Part shown: positions 1-5,999 of the stretch, piece after piece
Layout of the letters: each line of letters starts with the position of its first letter
Numbering within the stretch: the first letter of the stretch is position 1
NCBI GenBank assembly: GCA_017997515.1
Contig: JAGOEY010000043.1
Span: 1-9,923, forward strand
Length of the DNA: 9,923 nt
Source: Burkholderiaceae bacterium
GTDB taxonomy: Bacteria > Pseudomonadota > Gammaproteobacteria > Burkholderiales > Burkholderiaceae
Direction of reading: 5' to 3'
Notes under the pieces: generated by a model
The model's database searches: none
The model's input: only the letters and a program-made list of their open reading frames with translations
What the model was told of the DNA's origin: nothing
Translations under genes and position numbers: made by a program

Positions 1-749
1 CCGGCCATACATTCCTGGTGGTCCATAAAGTCCGCTTCGCCAGTGAAGTTGCCGATCAGGCCACCGGCCTCGGTTACCAGCAGCGAGCCTGCGGCAACGT
101 CCCAAGGCTTCAGGCCCGTTTCAAAGAAACCATCGGTGAAACCTGCGGCCACATAGGCCAGGTCGAGCGCTGCGGCACCCGGGCGGCGCATGCCGGCGGT
201 GCGTTGCATCACGTCGGCCATCATGTTCATGTAGTTCTTGAAGTTGTCACCGGGGCGGAACGGGAAACCGGTGGAGATCAGGCATTCCTCCAGGCGGGTG
301 CGTTTGCTCACGCGGATGCGGCGGTCGTTCATGAAGGCGCCACGGCCTTTGGTGGCGGTGAACAGGTCGTTGCGGCTGGGGTCGTAAATGACGGCCTGTT
401 CAACCTTGCCCTTCACGGCCAGCGCAATACTCACGCAGTACACCGGGAAGCCATGGATGAAGTTGGTGGTGCCGTCCAGCGGGTCGATGATCCAGACGTA
501 GTCGGAGTCTTGTGCACCTTGGGTGCTGCCGGATTCTTCGGCGAGGATGCCATGTCCTGGGTAGGCGGTGAGCAGCGTCTCGATGATCACTTTTTCGGCC
601 GCGTGGTCTACTTCGGTGACGAAGTCGTTGACCTGTTTCTGCGAAATCCGCACCGATTCCACGTCGAGCGCGGCGCGGTTGATGATGGAGCCAGCGGCGC
701 GTGCGGCCTTGATGGCCACGTTGATCATGGGGTGCAGATTGGAGGACAT
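1..749 (-). CDS. suhB: Inositol-1-monophosphatase family protein SuhB (3' end cut off by window)
   Basis: The ATG at 749-747 opens a frame of 249 complete codons that runs off the left edge without a stop; the family is usually about 265-270 residues, so little is missing. The product is a Mg-dependent phosphatase that hydrolyses myo-inositol monophosphates. In E. coli SuhB also joins the Nus-factor complex on rRNA operons (family knowledge). Visible metal-site motifs are AEES (Glu71), DPLDGTTNF (89-97, with Asp89 and Asp92) and PWDVAAG (215-221, with Asp217), which are the three signature regions of the fold. No Shine-Dalgarno sequence is obvious before the start. The gene is divergent from trmJ, an arrangement also known from E. 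coli. Coding density on the opposite strand is only a shadow of this gene. Function is confident; whether it acts mainly in rRNA transcription here cannot be told. Confidence 0.95.
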   Translation of the reverse strand, partial: MSSNLHPMINVAIKAARAAGSIINRAALDVESVRISQKQVNDFVTEVDHAAEKVIIETLLTAYPGHGILAEESGSTQGAQDSDYVWIIDPLDGTTNFIHGFPVYCVSIALAVKGKVEQAVIYDPSRNDLFTATKGRGAFMNDRRIRVSKRTRLEECLISTGFPFRPGDNFKNYMNMMADVMQRTAGMRRPGAAALDLAYVAAGFTDGFFETGLKPWDVAAGSLLVTEAGGLIGNFTGEADFMDHQECMA

Positions 750-816
750 GGTTTGTAGGGGAAGAGCAGGGGGAGGTGCAAAGCCGCTCGGCGATGCGGG
801 CGGCGACAATAGCCGG

Positions 817-845
817 ATTTTACCCGCCTGTTTCCTCCCGCGTAA
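817..845 (-). promoter_or_regulatory. Possible suhB promoter
   Basis: On the minus strand a TAAAAT hexamer at 817-822 matches the sigma70 -10 consensus in five of six positions. A hexamer 17 bp upstream (840-845, TTACGC) matches the -35 poorly, in two of six. It lies 68 bp upstream of the suhB start in the divergent suhB-trmJ gap. No convincing promoter was found for trmJ on the plus strand. Weak call. Confidence 0.3.
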
Positions 846-855
846 TTGTTAACCC

Positions 856-1581
856 ATGAAGACCCGTTTTGTCCTGATCAACACCAGCCACGCCGGCAAT
901 GTCGGCGCTGTGGCCCGCGCCATGAAAGTTATGGACTTTGACGACCTGGTGCTGGTCGCTCCCCGCTGGGCCAATGTGCTGCGGCGCGAGGAAACCGTCC
1001 AGCGGGCCAGTGGTGCACTCGACGTGCTCGGCAACGCCCGGATCGTCGAAACACTGGACGAAGCGCTCGACGGCATCACCCACCTGTGCGCCACGGCCAT
1101 GACCCCGCGCGACTTTGGGCCGCCGACTGTGGCCCCGCGTCCGCACTTCGAAGGGCTATCAAAATCAGAGCATAGTGTGGCCTTCCTGTTTGGCTCGGAG
1201 CGCTTTGGGATGCAAAACGAAGACGTTTACCGCTGCCATGTGGCGCTCAGCATCCCGACCAACCCGCGTTTTGGCTCGCTGAACCTGGGGGCCGCCGTGC
1301 AGCTGATCGCCTATGAGTGGCGCCAGGCGCTGGGTGGTTTTGCCGTGCAGGACGCAACCACCACGCCCAAATACGCCGATGCGCGCCAGGTGCGCGGCAT
1401 GCTGGACCACTGGGAGAAGTCGCTGGCCGACATCGGTTTTCTGGACCCAGCTGCGCCCAAAAAACTCATGCCCCGCTTGAACCATCTTTTTAACCGTGCC
1501 GGGCTGACCGAAGAAGAAATCCACATTCTGCGTGGTGTTGCCAAAGCCATGTCCGAAGCCGCCAACCCGCCAACCCGATAG
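856..1581 (+). CDS. trmJ: tRNA (cytidine/uridine-2'-O-)-methyltransferase TrmJ
   Basis: This 241-residue SPOUT-class (TrmH family, group 1) RNA methyltransferase uses S-adenosylmethionine to 2'-O-methylate the ribose at position 32 of tRNA anticodon loops. Visible motifs are the N-terminal NTSHAGNVGAVARAMK (residues 9-24, SPOUT motif 1), AFLFGSERFGM (109-119, motif 2) and SIPTNPRFGSLNLGAAVQL (132-150, motif 3, cofactor-knot region). The C-terminal part (about 175-235) is the helical extension usual for TrmJ. The ATG at 856 is the first in frame and places motif 1 at the normal distance; there is no clear Shine-Dalgarno. The gene is divergent from suhB and is followed after 33 bp by cysE in the same direction, so co-transcription is likely. 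A short AT-rich patch with rare codons at residues 100-107 may be an inserted repeat remnant (see separate entry). Confidence 0.93.
   Translation: MKTRFVLINTSHAGNVGAVARAMKVMDFDDLVLVAPRWANVLRREETVQRASGALDVLGNARIVETLDEALDGITHLCATAMTPRDFGPPTVAPRPHFEGLSKSEHSVAFLFGSERFGMQNEDVYRCHVALSIPTNPRFGSLNLGAAVQLIAYEWRQALGGFAVQDATTTPKYADARQVRGMLDHWEKSLADIGFLDPAAPKKLMPRLNHLFNRAGLTEEEIHILRGVAKAMSEAANPPTR
1154..1176 (+). repeat. Possible dispersed-repeat remnant inside trmJ
   Basis: GGCTATCAAAATCAGAGCAT is AT-rich against its GC-rich surroundings and uses codons rare nearby (CTA, TCA, TCA, AGT). Its GCTATCAAA core equals nine bases found, in the minus orientation, at one edge of the repeat in the flavoprotein gene (6941-7007). 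It encodes LSKSEHS between the variable loop and the AFLFGSERFGM motif of TrmJ, a place that tolerates length change. The similarity is short and could be chance. Confidence 0.25.
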
Positions 1582-1614
1582 ACTCGATCGGATATTTCCT
1601 TATAACAATTGCCC

Positions 1615-2385
1615 ATGTTCTCCCGTCTGCGTTCCGACATCCAGTGCATTCTTGATCGTGACCCTGCCGCGCGTACGGCGTGGGAGGTGGTGACGTGTTA
1701 CCCCGGCCTGCACGCCGTGGTGTTGCACCGTCTGGCACACGGCTGCTGGAACCACGGTTTTAAATGGCTCGGGCGGTTCATCTCCCATCTGGCACGCTGG
1801 GCGACGGGTATCGAGATCCATCCGGGGGCCAAAATTGGTGAACGTGTTTTCTTCGACCACGCCATGGGGGTGGTGGTGGGCGAAACCGCCGAAATTGGCG
1901 ACGGCTGCACCATTTACCAGGGCGTGACGCTGGGCGGCACCTCGCTGTACAAAGGGGCCAAGCGCCACCCCACGTTGGGGCGTGACGTGGTGGTCAGTGC
2001 CGGGGCCAAGGTGCTGGGCGGGTTTACCGTGGGTGACGGGGCCAAGATCGGCTCCAACGCGGTGGTGATCAAACCGGTGCCTGCAGGCGCGACGGCGGTG
2101 GGTATTCCGGCCCGCATTCTGTTGTCGAAAGAAGGCAGCAGTGCGGACACCACACCAGAACACAAGTTTTCTGCGTACGGCGTCACACAAGAGGACGACC
2201 CGGTGAGCCAGGCCCTGAAAGGCTTGATCCAGAGCACCGCATCACAGGACCAGCAGATTGCGTTGCTGTGGCAGGCCATCGAAACCCTCTCTGCCCACCC
2301 GAATAACCCCAACTGTGTGCCTGCCGAGGCGGCCCGTGTGGAGTGTTTCGAGGCCCAGAAGCTGACGGACCTGGTCGGTAAATAA
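1615..2385 (+). CDS. cysE: Serine O-acetyltransferase CysE
   Basis: The 256-residue product transfers acetyl from acetyl-CoA to L-serine, giving O-acetylserine, the first committed step of cysteine synthesis. The N-terminal helical region (1-60) is short, as in Bacillus/cyanobacterial-type enzymes rather than the long enteric form. Left-handed beta-helix hexapeptide repeats fill about 65-165. The catalytic His lies in [19 protein letters not shown] (His82), and a second conserved His lies in KRHPTLG (His118). GGTSLYKG (107-114) and VGIPARI (162-168) are family signatures. ATG 1615 is preferred over a TTG two codons upstream. About 85 residues follow the helix (170-256), rich in Gln/Ala and longer than usual; their role is unknown. 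No Shine-Dalgarno is evident; it probably shares a transcript with trmJ, 33 bp upstream. It converges on mogA with only 5 bp between the stops. Confidence 0.94.
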   Translation: MFSRLRSDIQCILDRDPAARTAWEVVTCYPGLHAVVLHRLAHGCWNHGFKWLGRFISHLARWATGIEIHPGAKIGERVFFDHAMGVVVGETAEIGDGCTIYQGVTLGGTSLYKGAKRHPTLGRDVVVSAGAKVLGGFTVGDGAKIGSNAVVIKPVPAGATAVGIPARILLSKEGSSADTTPEHKFSAYGVTQEDDPVSQALKGLIQSTASQDQQIALLWQAIETLSAHPNNPNCVPAEAARVECFEAQKLTDLVGK

Positions 2386-2390
2386 GCCGC

Positions 2391-2996
2391 TCAGGCAGGG
2401 CGCGGCCGCCGCGCACTCTTGGGCCGGAACGCCTGACACACTGCATCGTCCGTTTCCAGGTACGGTCCACCAATCAGGTCGATGCAGTAGGGCACAGCGG
2501 CAAAAATGCCGGGCACCAGCTGCTGGCCGTTGGCGTCTTTCAGGCCCTCCAGTGTCTCGGCAATCGCCTTGGGCTGGCCTGGCAGGTTGATGATCAGGCT
2601 GTGGCCCCGGACCACCGCCACCTGGCGCGAGAGGATGGCGGTGGGTACAAAACGCAGGCTGATCTGCCGCATCTGTTCACCAAAACCCGGCATTTCCTTG
2701 TGCGCCACCGCCAGTGTGGCTTCGGGTGTCACATCACGCAGCGCGGGGCCGGTGCCGCCGGTGGTCAGCACCAGGCTGCAGCCCGCGTCTACCAGCTCAA
2801 TCAGTGTGTCGCTGATGTGCTGCTGTTCATCCGGGATCAACCGGGCTTCAAACGTGATGGGGTTGCGCAGTGCCCGGCCCAGCCACTCCTGCAGCACGGG
2901 CAGGCCCTGGTCCTGGTACACACCGCTGGACGCCCGGTCGCTGATGGACACGATGCCGATACGCACGGCGTCCAACGGGTTTTGGGAATCACTCAC
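2391..2996 (-). CDS. mogA: Molybdopterin adenylyltransferase MogA
   Basis: The 201-residue product activates molybdopterin by adenylation with ATP, preparing it for molybdate insertion in the cytoplasm. Visible motifs are GIVSISDRAS (14-23), the substrate-binding LTTGGTGPALRDVTPEAT (77-94, with the Asp of RDVTPEAT the expected essential acidic residue) and HSLIINLPGQPKA (132-144). The start chosen is GTG at 2996-2994, because the MogA fold begins just after it and an AGGAA lies 6 bp upstream; the longer open frame to 3167 only reads through darP. The GTG lies inside the end of darP (8-bp overlap), suggesting translational coupling. Molybdenum cofactor is needed by the nitrate reductase encoded at the right end of the window. 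The stop faces the cysE stop across 5 bp with no visible terminator. Confidence 0.92.
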   Translation of the reverse strand: MSDSQNPLDAVRIGIVSISDRASSGVYQDQGLPVLQEWLGRALRNPITFEARLIPDEQQHISDTLIELVDAGCSLVLTTGGTGPALRDVTPEATLAVAHKEMPGFGEQMRQISLRFVPTAILSRQVAVVRGHSLIINLPGQPKAIAETLEGLKDANGQQLVPGIFAAVPYCIDLIGGPYLETDDAVCQAFRPKSARRPRPA

Positions 2997-3600
2997 CGCC
3001 GGTTCCTGAGAGTTGTTCGCGCACCAGTTGAAAAATCTCGCGGTAGGCCTTGCCGTGGCGCGGTGCCGCGCCGGGCTTTTCGGGAACGAGGTCTTTTCGG
3101 GCCTGGCGCACCAGTGAGCGCAGTTGCTGGGTGTCGGTCTCGGGGAACTGTGCCACCCACTCACCAAATGCGTCGTCTTCGCTGATCAGCCGGTGGCGCC
3201 AGGTTTCGGCCTGGTGCAGCATCAGGTTGTCTTGCGCGGAACCGTTGAGCTGTTCGTCCAGCGCGGCGCGTACGGCTTCAACTTGGTCTTCTTCTAGACC
3301 ACGCATCTGCTTGCCAATGAACTGCATCTGGCGGCGTTTGCCCTCGAAGTTGGTGATCCGTTTGGCCTCGGCGATACCGTCCACGAGTTTTTCGGGCAGG
3401 TTCAGGCGGGTGAGCAGGTCCAACCGCAGGGTGAGGAGGTCTTCTCCGAGCTTCTGCAGCGCGTCGCTGGCGCGTTTGAGGTCGGTACGGCTGGCGTCAT
3501 CCGTGCCCTTGAGCTCGCGTTTGAGCTCCAGGTCGAGGTCGCTGCCTTCGGCAACGAACTGTCCTTGGACGTAATAGCCTTTTTTGAATTTGCGTGGCAT
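2989..3600 (-). CDS. darP: Ribosome-associated protein DarP (YjgA, DUF615)
   Basis: The 203-residue product belongs to the YjgA/DUF615 family; E. coli DarP binds late 50S subunit precursors and promotes their maturation (family knowledge). The start MPRKFKKGYYVQGQFVAEG is typical, with a basic N-terminus followed by LDLELKRELKGT and a charged helical body. EAKRITNFEGKRRQMQFIGK (about 80-99) and the C-terminal region about 125-200, with KAYREIFQLV, are the conserved blocks. The ATG at 3600-3598 is chosen because upstream codons fall in the intergenic region and the family begins here. No strong Shine-Dalgarno is visible. The gene overlaps mogA by 8 bp and is divergent from pmbA; the yjgA/pmbA divergent pair is also found in E. 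coli. Confidence 0.92.
   Translation of the reverse strand: MPRKFKKGYYVQGQFVAEGSDLDLELKRELKGTDDASRTDLKRASDALQKLGEDLLTLRLDLLTRLNLPEKLVDGIAEAKRITNFEGKRRQMQFIGKQMRGLEEDQVEAVRAALDEQLNGSAQDNLMLHQAETWRHRLISEDDAFGEWVAQFPETDTQQLRSLVRQARKDLVPEKPGAAPRHGKAYREIFQLVREQLSGTGGE
3003..3007 (-). promoter_or_regulatory. Shine-Dalgarno of mogA
   Basis: AGGAA on the minus strand, 6 bp before the GTG at 2996, lies within the last codons of darP. It decides the mogA start in the absence of a nearby ATG and fits re-initiation by ribosomes finishing darP. Confidence 0.6.
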
Positions 3601-3621
3601 GTTGTGGGGGAAAGATCGGTC

Positions 3622-3638
3622 TGCCTCCAGGTGAGGCA
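3622..3638. promoter_or_regulatory. Inverted repeat in darP-pmbA intergenic region
   Basis: TGCCTC-CAGGT-GAGGCA is a perfect 6-bp dyad with a 5-nt centre, in the 64-bp gap between the two divergent genes. It could be an operator for a dimeric regulator or a hairpin in the darP 5' leader. No known regulator binding site was recognised. Confidence 0.4.
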
Positions 3639-3648
3639 AGTGCCCAAG

Positions 3649-3655
3649 TATCATA
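3649..3655. promoter_or_regulatory. Candidate overlapping -10 elements for darP and pmbA
   Basis: On the minus strand TATGAT (3650-3655) resembles a -10 box, 50 bp before the darP start. On the plus strand TATCAT (3649-3654) resembles one just 11 bp before the pmbA ATG. Neither has a good -35 at normal spacing. If both are used they would exclude each other. Weak call. Confidence 0.25.
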
Positions 3656-3664
3656 GCCGTCGAT

Positions 3665-5092
3665 ATGCGAACACCCACACTTTCCCCTTCTTCCTCCCCA
3701 TCTGCCCCGAATTCTGCGTACACGCCTCTGCGTACCGACAGCGGCTTCAGCTACACGCGTCCGTTCTTTGAAGAGCTGGTGGACACCGCCCTGGCACACG
3801 CCAAAAAGCTCGGTGCGAGTGATGCGGGTGCCGAGGCATCGGAAGGTTGTGGCCTGAGTGTGAGCGTGCGCAAAGGCACGTTGGAGACGGTGGAACGCAA
3901 CCGCGACAAGTCGCTGGGTGTGACGGTGTACCTGGGCCAGCGCCGCGGCAACGCGAGTACGTCCGACTTTTCCAAGGCTGCCATCGTCCAGACGGTGCAG
4001 GCGGCCTATGACATTGCCCGTTTCACGGCCGAAGATCCCACGGCGGGCCTGCCGGACGCAGACGACATTGCCCCGCTGGCGGATACCCAGCGCGACCTGG
4101 ATCTGTTCCACCCCTGGGCGGTGACGAGTGAGCAGGCTGCACAGCTGGCCATGGAATGTGAAGCTGCGGCGCTGAAAGTCAGCCGCCTCATCACCAACAG
4201 CGAAGGCGCGGGCGTCTCGGCACAGCAGTCGCATTTCTTCAGTGCACACACACGCGGATTCCGCGGTGGGTACGCCAGCTCGCGGCACAGCATGTCGGTG
4301 TCACCGATTGCAGGCCGGGGTGACAACATGCAGCGTGACGCTTGGTACAGTTCCATGCGCGACGCGGCAGAGCTGGCCAGCCCGCAGGCCGTGGGTGTGT
4401 ATGCCGCCCACCGCGCGCTGTCGCGCCTGCATTCGCGCAAGATCCCCACGACCGAATGCCCCGTTTTGTTCGAGTCCACCCTGGCCGCAGGCCTGCTGGG
4501 TGGTTTTGTGCAGGCCGTGAGTGGCGGTGCGCTGTACCGCAAGAGCACTTTTCTGCTCGACTCGCTGGGCAAGATGGTGTTTCCCAAACACATCAACATC
4601 ACCGAAGACCCGTTTGTGCTGCGCGGCAAAGGCAGCTCTCCCTTTGACGAAGAAGGTGTGCGTGTGCAGCCCCGCAAGGTGGTGGCTGCGGGCCGTGTGG
4701 AGGGGTACTTCCTGAGCAGTTATTCGGCCCGCAAGCTGGGCATGAAGACCACGGGGAATGCCGGTGGGTCACACAACCTGGTCATGACTTCGCGCCTGAC
4801 CCAGGCCCACGACGACCTGGATTCCATGCTGCAAAAGCTGGGCACCGGCCTGTTTGTGACGGAGCTGATGGGGCAGGGCGTGAACTACGTGACCGGCGAC
4901 TACTCGCGTGGCGCAAGTGGCTTCTGGGTCGAGAACGGCCAGATCGCCTTTCCCGTGCAAGAGATCACCATCGCAGGCAACCTCAAGACCATGCTCAAGG
5001 GCATTGAGGCCGTGGGTGCCGACGCCTACAACTATGGCGCCAAGACCGTGGGCTCGATCCTGGTGAACCGCATGAAGGTCGCCGGCTCCTGA
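3665..5092 (+). CDS. pmbA: Metalloprotease TldE/PmbA family protein
   Basis: The 475-residue product is homologous to E. coli PmbA (TldE), the non-catalytic partner of TldD in a cytoplasmic protease that degrades unfolded peptides and processes microcin B17 and the CcdA antitoxin (family knowledge). The match is collinear over the whole length: GLSVSVRKGTLETVERNRDK (about 63-82), GVTVYLGQRRGNASTSDFS, DLDLFHPWAV, RITNSEGAGV, GGALYRKSTFLLDSLGK (about 284-300), YSARKLGMKTTGNAGGSHN, TGLFVTELMGQGVNYVTGDY and the C-terminal EITIAGNLKTML. The N-terminus has about 25 extra Ser/Pro/Thr-rich residues before the conserved helix beginning near FFEELVDTAL. There is no later ATG before this helix, so ATG 3665 is kept, although it lies very close to any promoter. 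tldD is not in the window. Downstream is a multi-hairpin repeat, then convergent yqeY. Confidence 0.94.
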   Translation: MRTPTLSPSSSPSAPNSAYTPLRTDSGFSYTRPFFEELVDTALAHAKKLGASDAGAEASEGCGLSVSVRKGTLETVERNRDKSLGVTVYLGQRRGNASTSDFSKAAIVQTVQAAYDIARFTAEDPTAGLPDADDIAPLADTQRDLDLFHPWAVTSEQAAQLAMECEAAALKVSRLITNSEGAGVSAQQSHFFSAHTRGFRGGYASSRHSMSVSPIAGRGDNMQRDAWYSSMRDAAELASPQAVGVYAAHRALSRLHSRKIPTTECPVLFESTLAAGLLGGFVQAVSGGALYRKSTFLLDSLGKMVFPKHINITEDPFVLRGKGSSPFDEEGVRVQPRKVVAAGRVEGYFLSSYSARKLGMKTTGNAGGSHNLVMTSRLTQAHDDLDSMLQKLGTGLFVTELMGQGVNYVTGDYSRGASGFWVENGQIAFPVQEITIAGNLKTMLKGIEAVGADAYNYGAKTVGSILVNRMKVAGS

Positions 5093-5096
5093 AGTG

Positions 5097-5180
5097 AAAC
5101 ACCCCCGAAGCGCCTTCGGCGCTTCCCCCTCAAAGGGGCGCACCCAGTGGCCTGGCGAAGCCAGTTCCACGGGTGCCCTG
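5097..5180. repeat. Multi-hairpin intergenic repeat, probable bidirectional transcript end
   Basis: Between the convergent pmbA and yqeY stops lie three structures in a row. The first is GAAGCGCC-TTC-GGCGCTTC (5107-5125), an 8-bp stem with a triloop. The second, directly abutting, is CCCCT-CAA-AGGGG (5126-5138). The third is a long hairpin 5140-5176, in which GCACCC, GTGG and CTGGC pair with GCCAG, CCAC and GGGTGC around a GAA triloop: 15 paired bases broken only by single-base and 2-nt mismatches. All three loops are triloops. From memory, similar GC-rich multi-hairpin sequences recur between genes in Comamonadaceae genomes, so this is probably a dispersed element. It lacks a T-tract, so action as a classic intrinsic terminator is unproven; stabilising 3' ends is equally possible. 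Confidence 0.7.
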
Positions 5181-5228
5181 GTAAAGACGCGTTTAATTTA
5201 CGCTGCGTTTTGCTTCACCCGGGGGCGC

Positions 5229-5675
5229 TTAACCTGCCAGCGCGGCTTTCACTGCTGCCGACACCAGGCCCATGTCGGCCTTGCCAGCGAGTTGTGTCTT
5301 CACCGCACCCATCACCTTGCCCATGTCGCCCGGGCCTTTGGCGCCCAGTGATGTGACGATGGCCTGCACGGCAGCGGTGATTTCTTCCGCACCCATACGC
5401 TGGGGCAGGTAAGTCTCCAGCACAGCCAGCTCGGCCGTTTCCTTGTCGGCCAGGTCCATACGGCCAGCCTGGGTGAACGCGGTGACCGAATCCTTGCGCT
5501 GCTTGATCAGCTTGTCCACGATGGCCACGATGGCCGCGTCATCCAGCTCGATACGTTCGTCCACTTCCTTCTGCTTCATGGAAGCCATCAGCAGGCGGAT
5601 GGTGCCCAGGCGCTCGCTGTCCTTGGCGCGCATGGCGGTCTTCATGTCTTCGGTGATTTGGTCTTTGAGGGACAT
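5229..5675 (-). CDS. yqeY: GatB/YqeY domain-containing protein
   Basis: The 148-residue product is the stand-alone form of the helical domain found at the C-terminus of the amidotransferase subunit GatB, which there contacts tRNA. The role of free YqeY proteins is not settled. The family pattern is clear: MSLKDQITEDMKTAMRAKD at the start, LGTIRLLMASMKQKEVDER (23-41), a second helical half with LPQRMGAEEI (89-98) and the terminal GDMGKVMGAVKTQLAGKADM block (115-134). Length is normal. ATG 5675 has an AGGAAA Shine-Dalgarno. It lies downstream of rpsU in the same direction, as often in beta- and gammaproteobacteria, but an intrinsic terminator stands between them, so yqeY is probably expressed by readthrough or its own unseen promoter. 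Confidence 0.92.
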   Translation of the reverse strand: MSLKDQITEDMKTAMRAKDSERLGTIRLLMASMKQKEVDERIELDDAAIVAIVDKLIKQRKDSVTAFTQAGRMDLADKETAELAVLETYLPQRMGAEEITAAVQAIVTSLGAKGPGDMGKVMGAVKTQLAGKADMGLVSAAVKAALAG

Positions 5676-5680
5676 GGCTA

Positions 5681-5686
5681 TTTCCT
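5681..5686 (-). promoter_or_regulatory. Shine-Dalgarno of yqeY
   Basis: AGGAAA on the minus strand, 5 bp before the ATG at 5675. It is the best ribosome-binding site in the window and fixes the start. Confidence 0.7.
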
Positions 5687-5703
5687 GTGTTTTGAGGATT
5701 CTG

Positions 5704-5742
5704 AAAACAAAAAACCCGCGCCTGGCGTCCCGAGCGCGGGTT
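5704..5742 (-). terminator. Intrinsic terminator after rpsU
   Basis: On the minus strand AACCCGCGC (5742-5734) pairs perfectly with GCGCGGGTT (5721-5713) over 9 bp around a 12-nt loop. It is followed by TTTTTTGTTTT counting the last two stem bases (5714-5704). GC-rich stem plus T-tract make this a textbook factor-independent terminator. It lies about 35 bp beyond the rpsU stop and 29 bp before the yqeY start. A small hairpin, TCCGT-GAGG-ACGGA (5752-5765), lies between it and rpsU. Confidence 0.88.
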
Positions 5743-5768
5743 ATGTGGCTGTCCGTGAGGACGGAGCC

Positions 5769-5789
5769 AAGCTGTACTTAGTACAGCTT
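5769..5789. repeat. Perfect inverted repeat centred on the rpsU stop codon
   Basis: AAGCTGTAC (5769-5777) and GTACAGCTT (5781-5789) are exact reverse complements, separated by the three bases of the rpsU stop codon (TAA on the minus strand). In the mRNA the last codons for Lys-Leu-Tyr would pair with the bases just after the stop, putting UAA in a triloop. Confidence 0.75.
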
Positions 5790-5990
5790 CTTGGGCAGCT
5801 GCATGCTGCGCACGCGCTTGTAGTGGCGCTTGACGGCAGCAGCCTTCTTGCGCTTGCGCTCTGCGGTGGGCTTTTCATAGAACTCACGGGCGCGCAGGTC
5901 GGTCAGCAGGCCGAGCTTTTCGATGGTGCGCTTGAAGCGGCGCAGGGCCACGTCAAAGGGTTCGTTTTCTTTTACACGGATGGTGGTCAT
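5778..5990 (-). CDS. rpsU: 30S ribosomal protein bS21
   Basis: The 70-residue product is the small basic protein of the 30S platform near the anti-Shine-Dalgarno end of 16S rRNA, and it assists initiation. The sequence is full length for the family: [20 protein letters not shown] (2-21), [20 protein letters not shown] (29-48) and a highly basic tail ending in [12 protein letters not shown] 5990 is the only sensible start. GGAAAA lies about 10 bp upstream, a weak Shine-Dalgarno. A strong promoter (6116-6143), a leader of about 120 nt and a terminator (5704-5742) make it look like a separately controlled, highly expressed unit. In E. coli rpsU leads to dnaG and rpoD; here only yqeY follows before convergent pmbA, so primase and sigma70 genes must lie elsewhere. 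Confidence 0.97.
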
Positions 5991-5999
5991 TAGCTAATG
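5988..5999. promoter_or_regulatory. 12-bp palindrome covering the rpsU start codon
   Basis: CATTAGCTAATG is a perfect palindrome whose minus-strand end is the ATG of rpsU. As RNA it could only form a weak 4-bp stem with an AGCU loop that would include AUG. It could also be a protein site on DNA. No function is established. Confidence 0.4.

Noticed and set aside
18..758. Long plus-strand open frame (246 codons)
   Set aside because: It is antisense to suhB, whose minus-strand product shows all the metal-site motifs; the plus-strand product is His/Val/Gly-rich with no family resemblance.
2997..3167. Extension of mogA upstream to an ATG at 3167
   Set aside because: These codons lie entirely in darP in another frame; the MogA fold and a good Shine-Dalgarno support GTG 2996.
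3601..3723. N-terminal extension of darP to an ATG at 3723
   Set aside because: It would run through the divergent promoter region and into pmbA codons; DarP proteins begin at the MPRKFKKG start at 3600.
3497..4288. Minus-strand open frame of 263 codons
   Set aside because: It spans parts of darP, the gap and pmbA; no recognisable domain. Shadow frame of GC-rich coding DNA.
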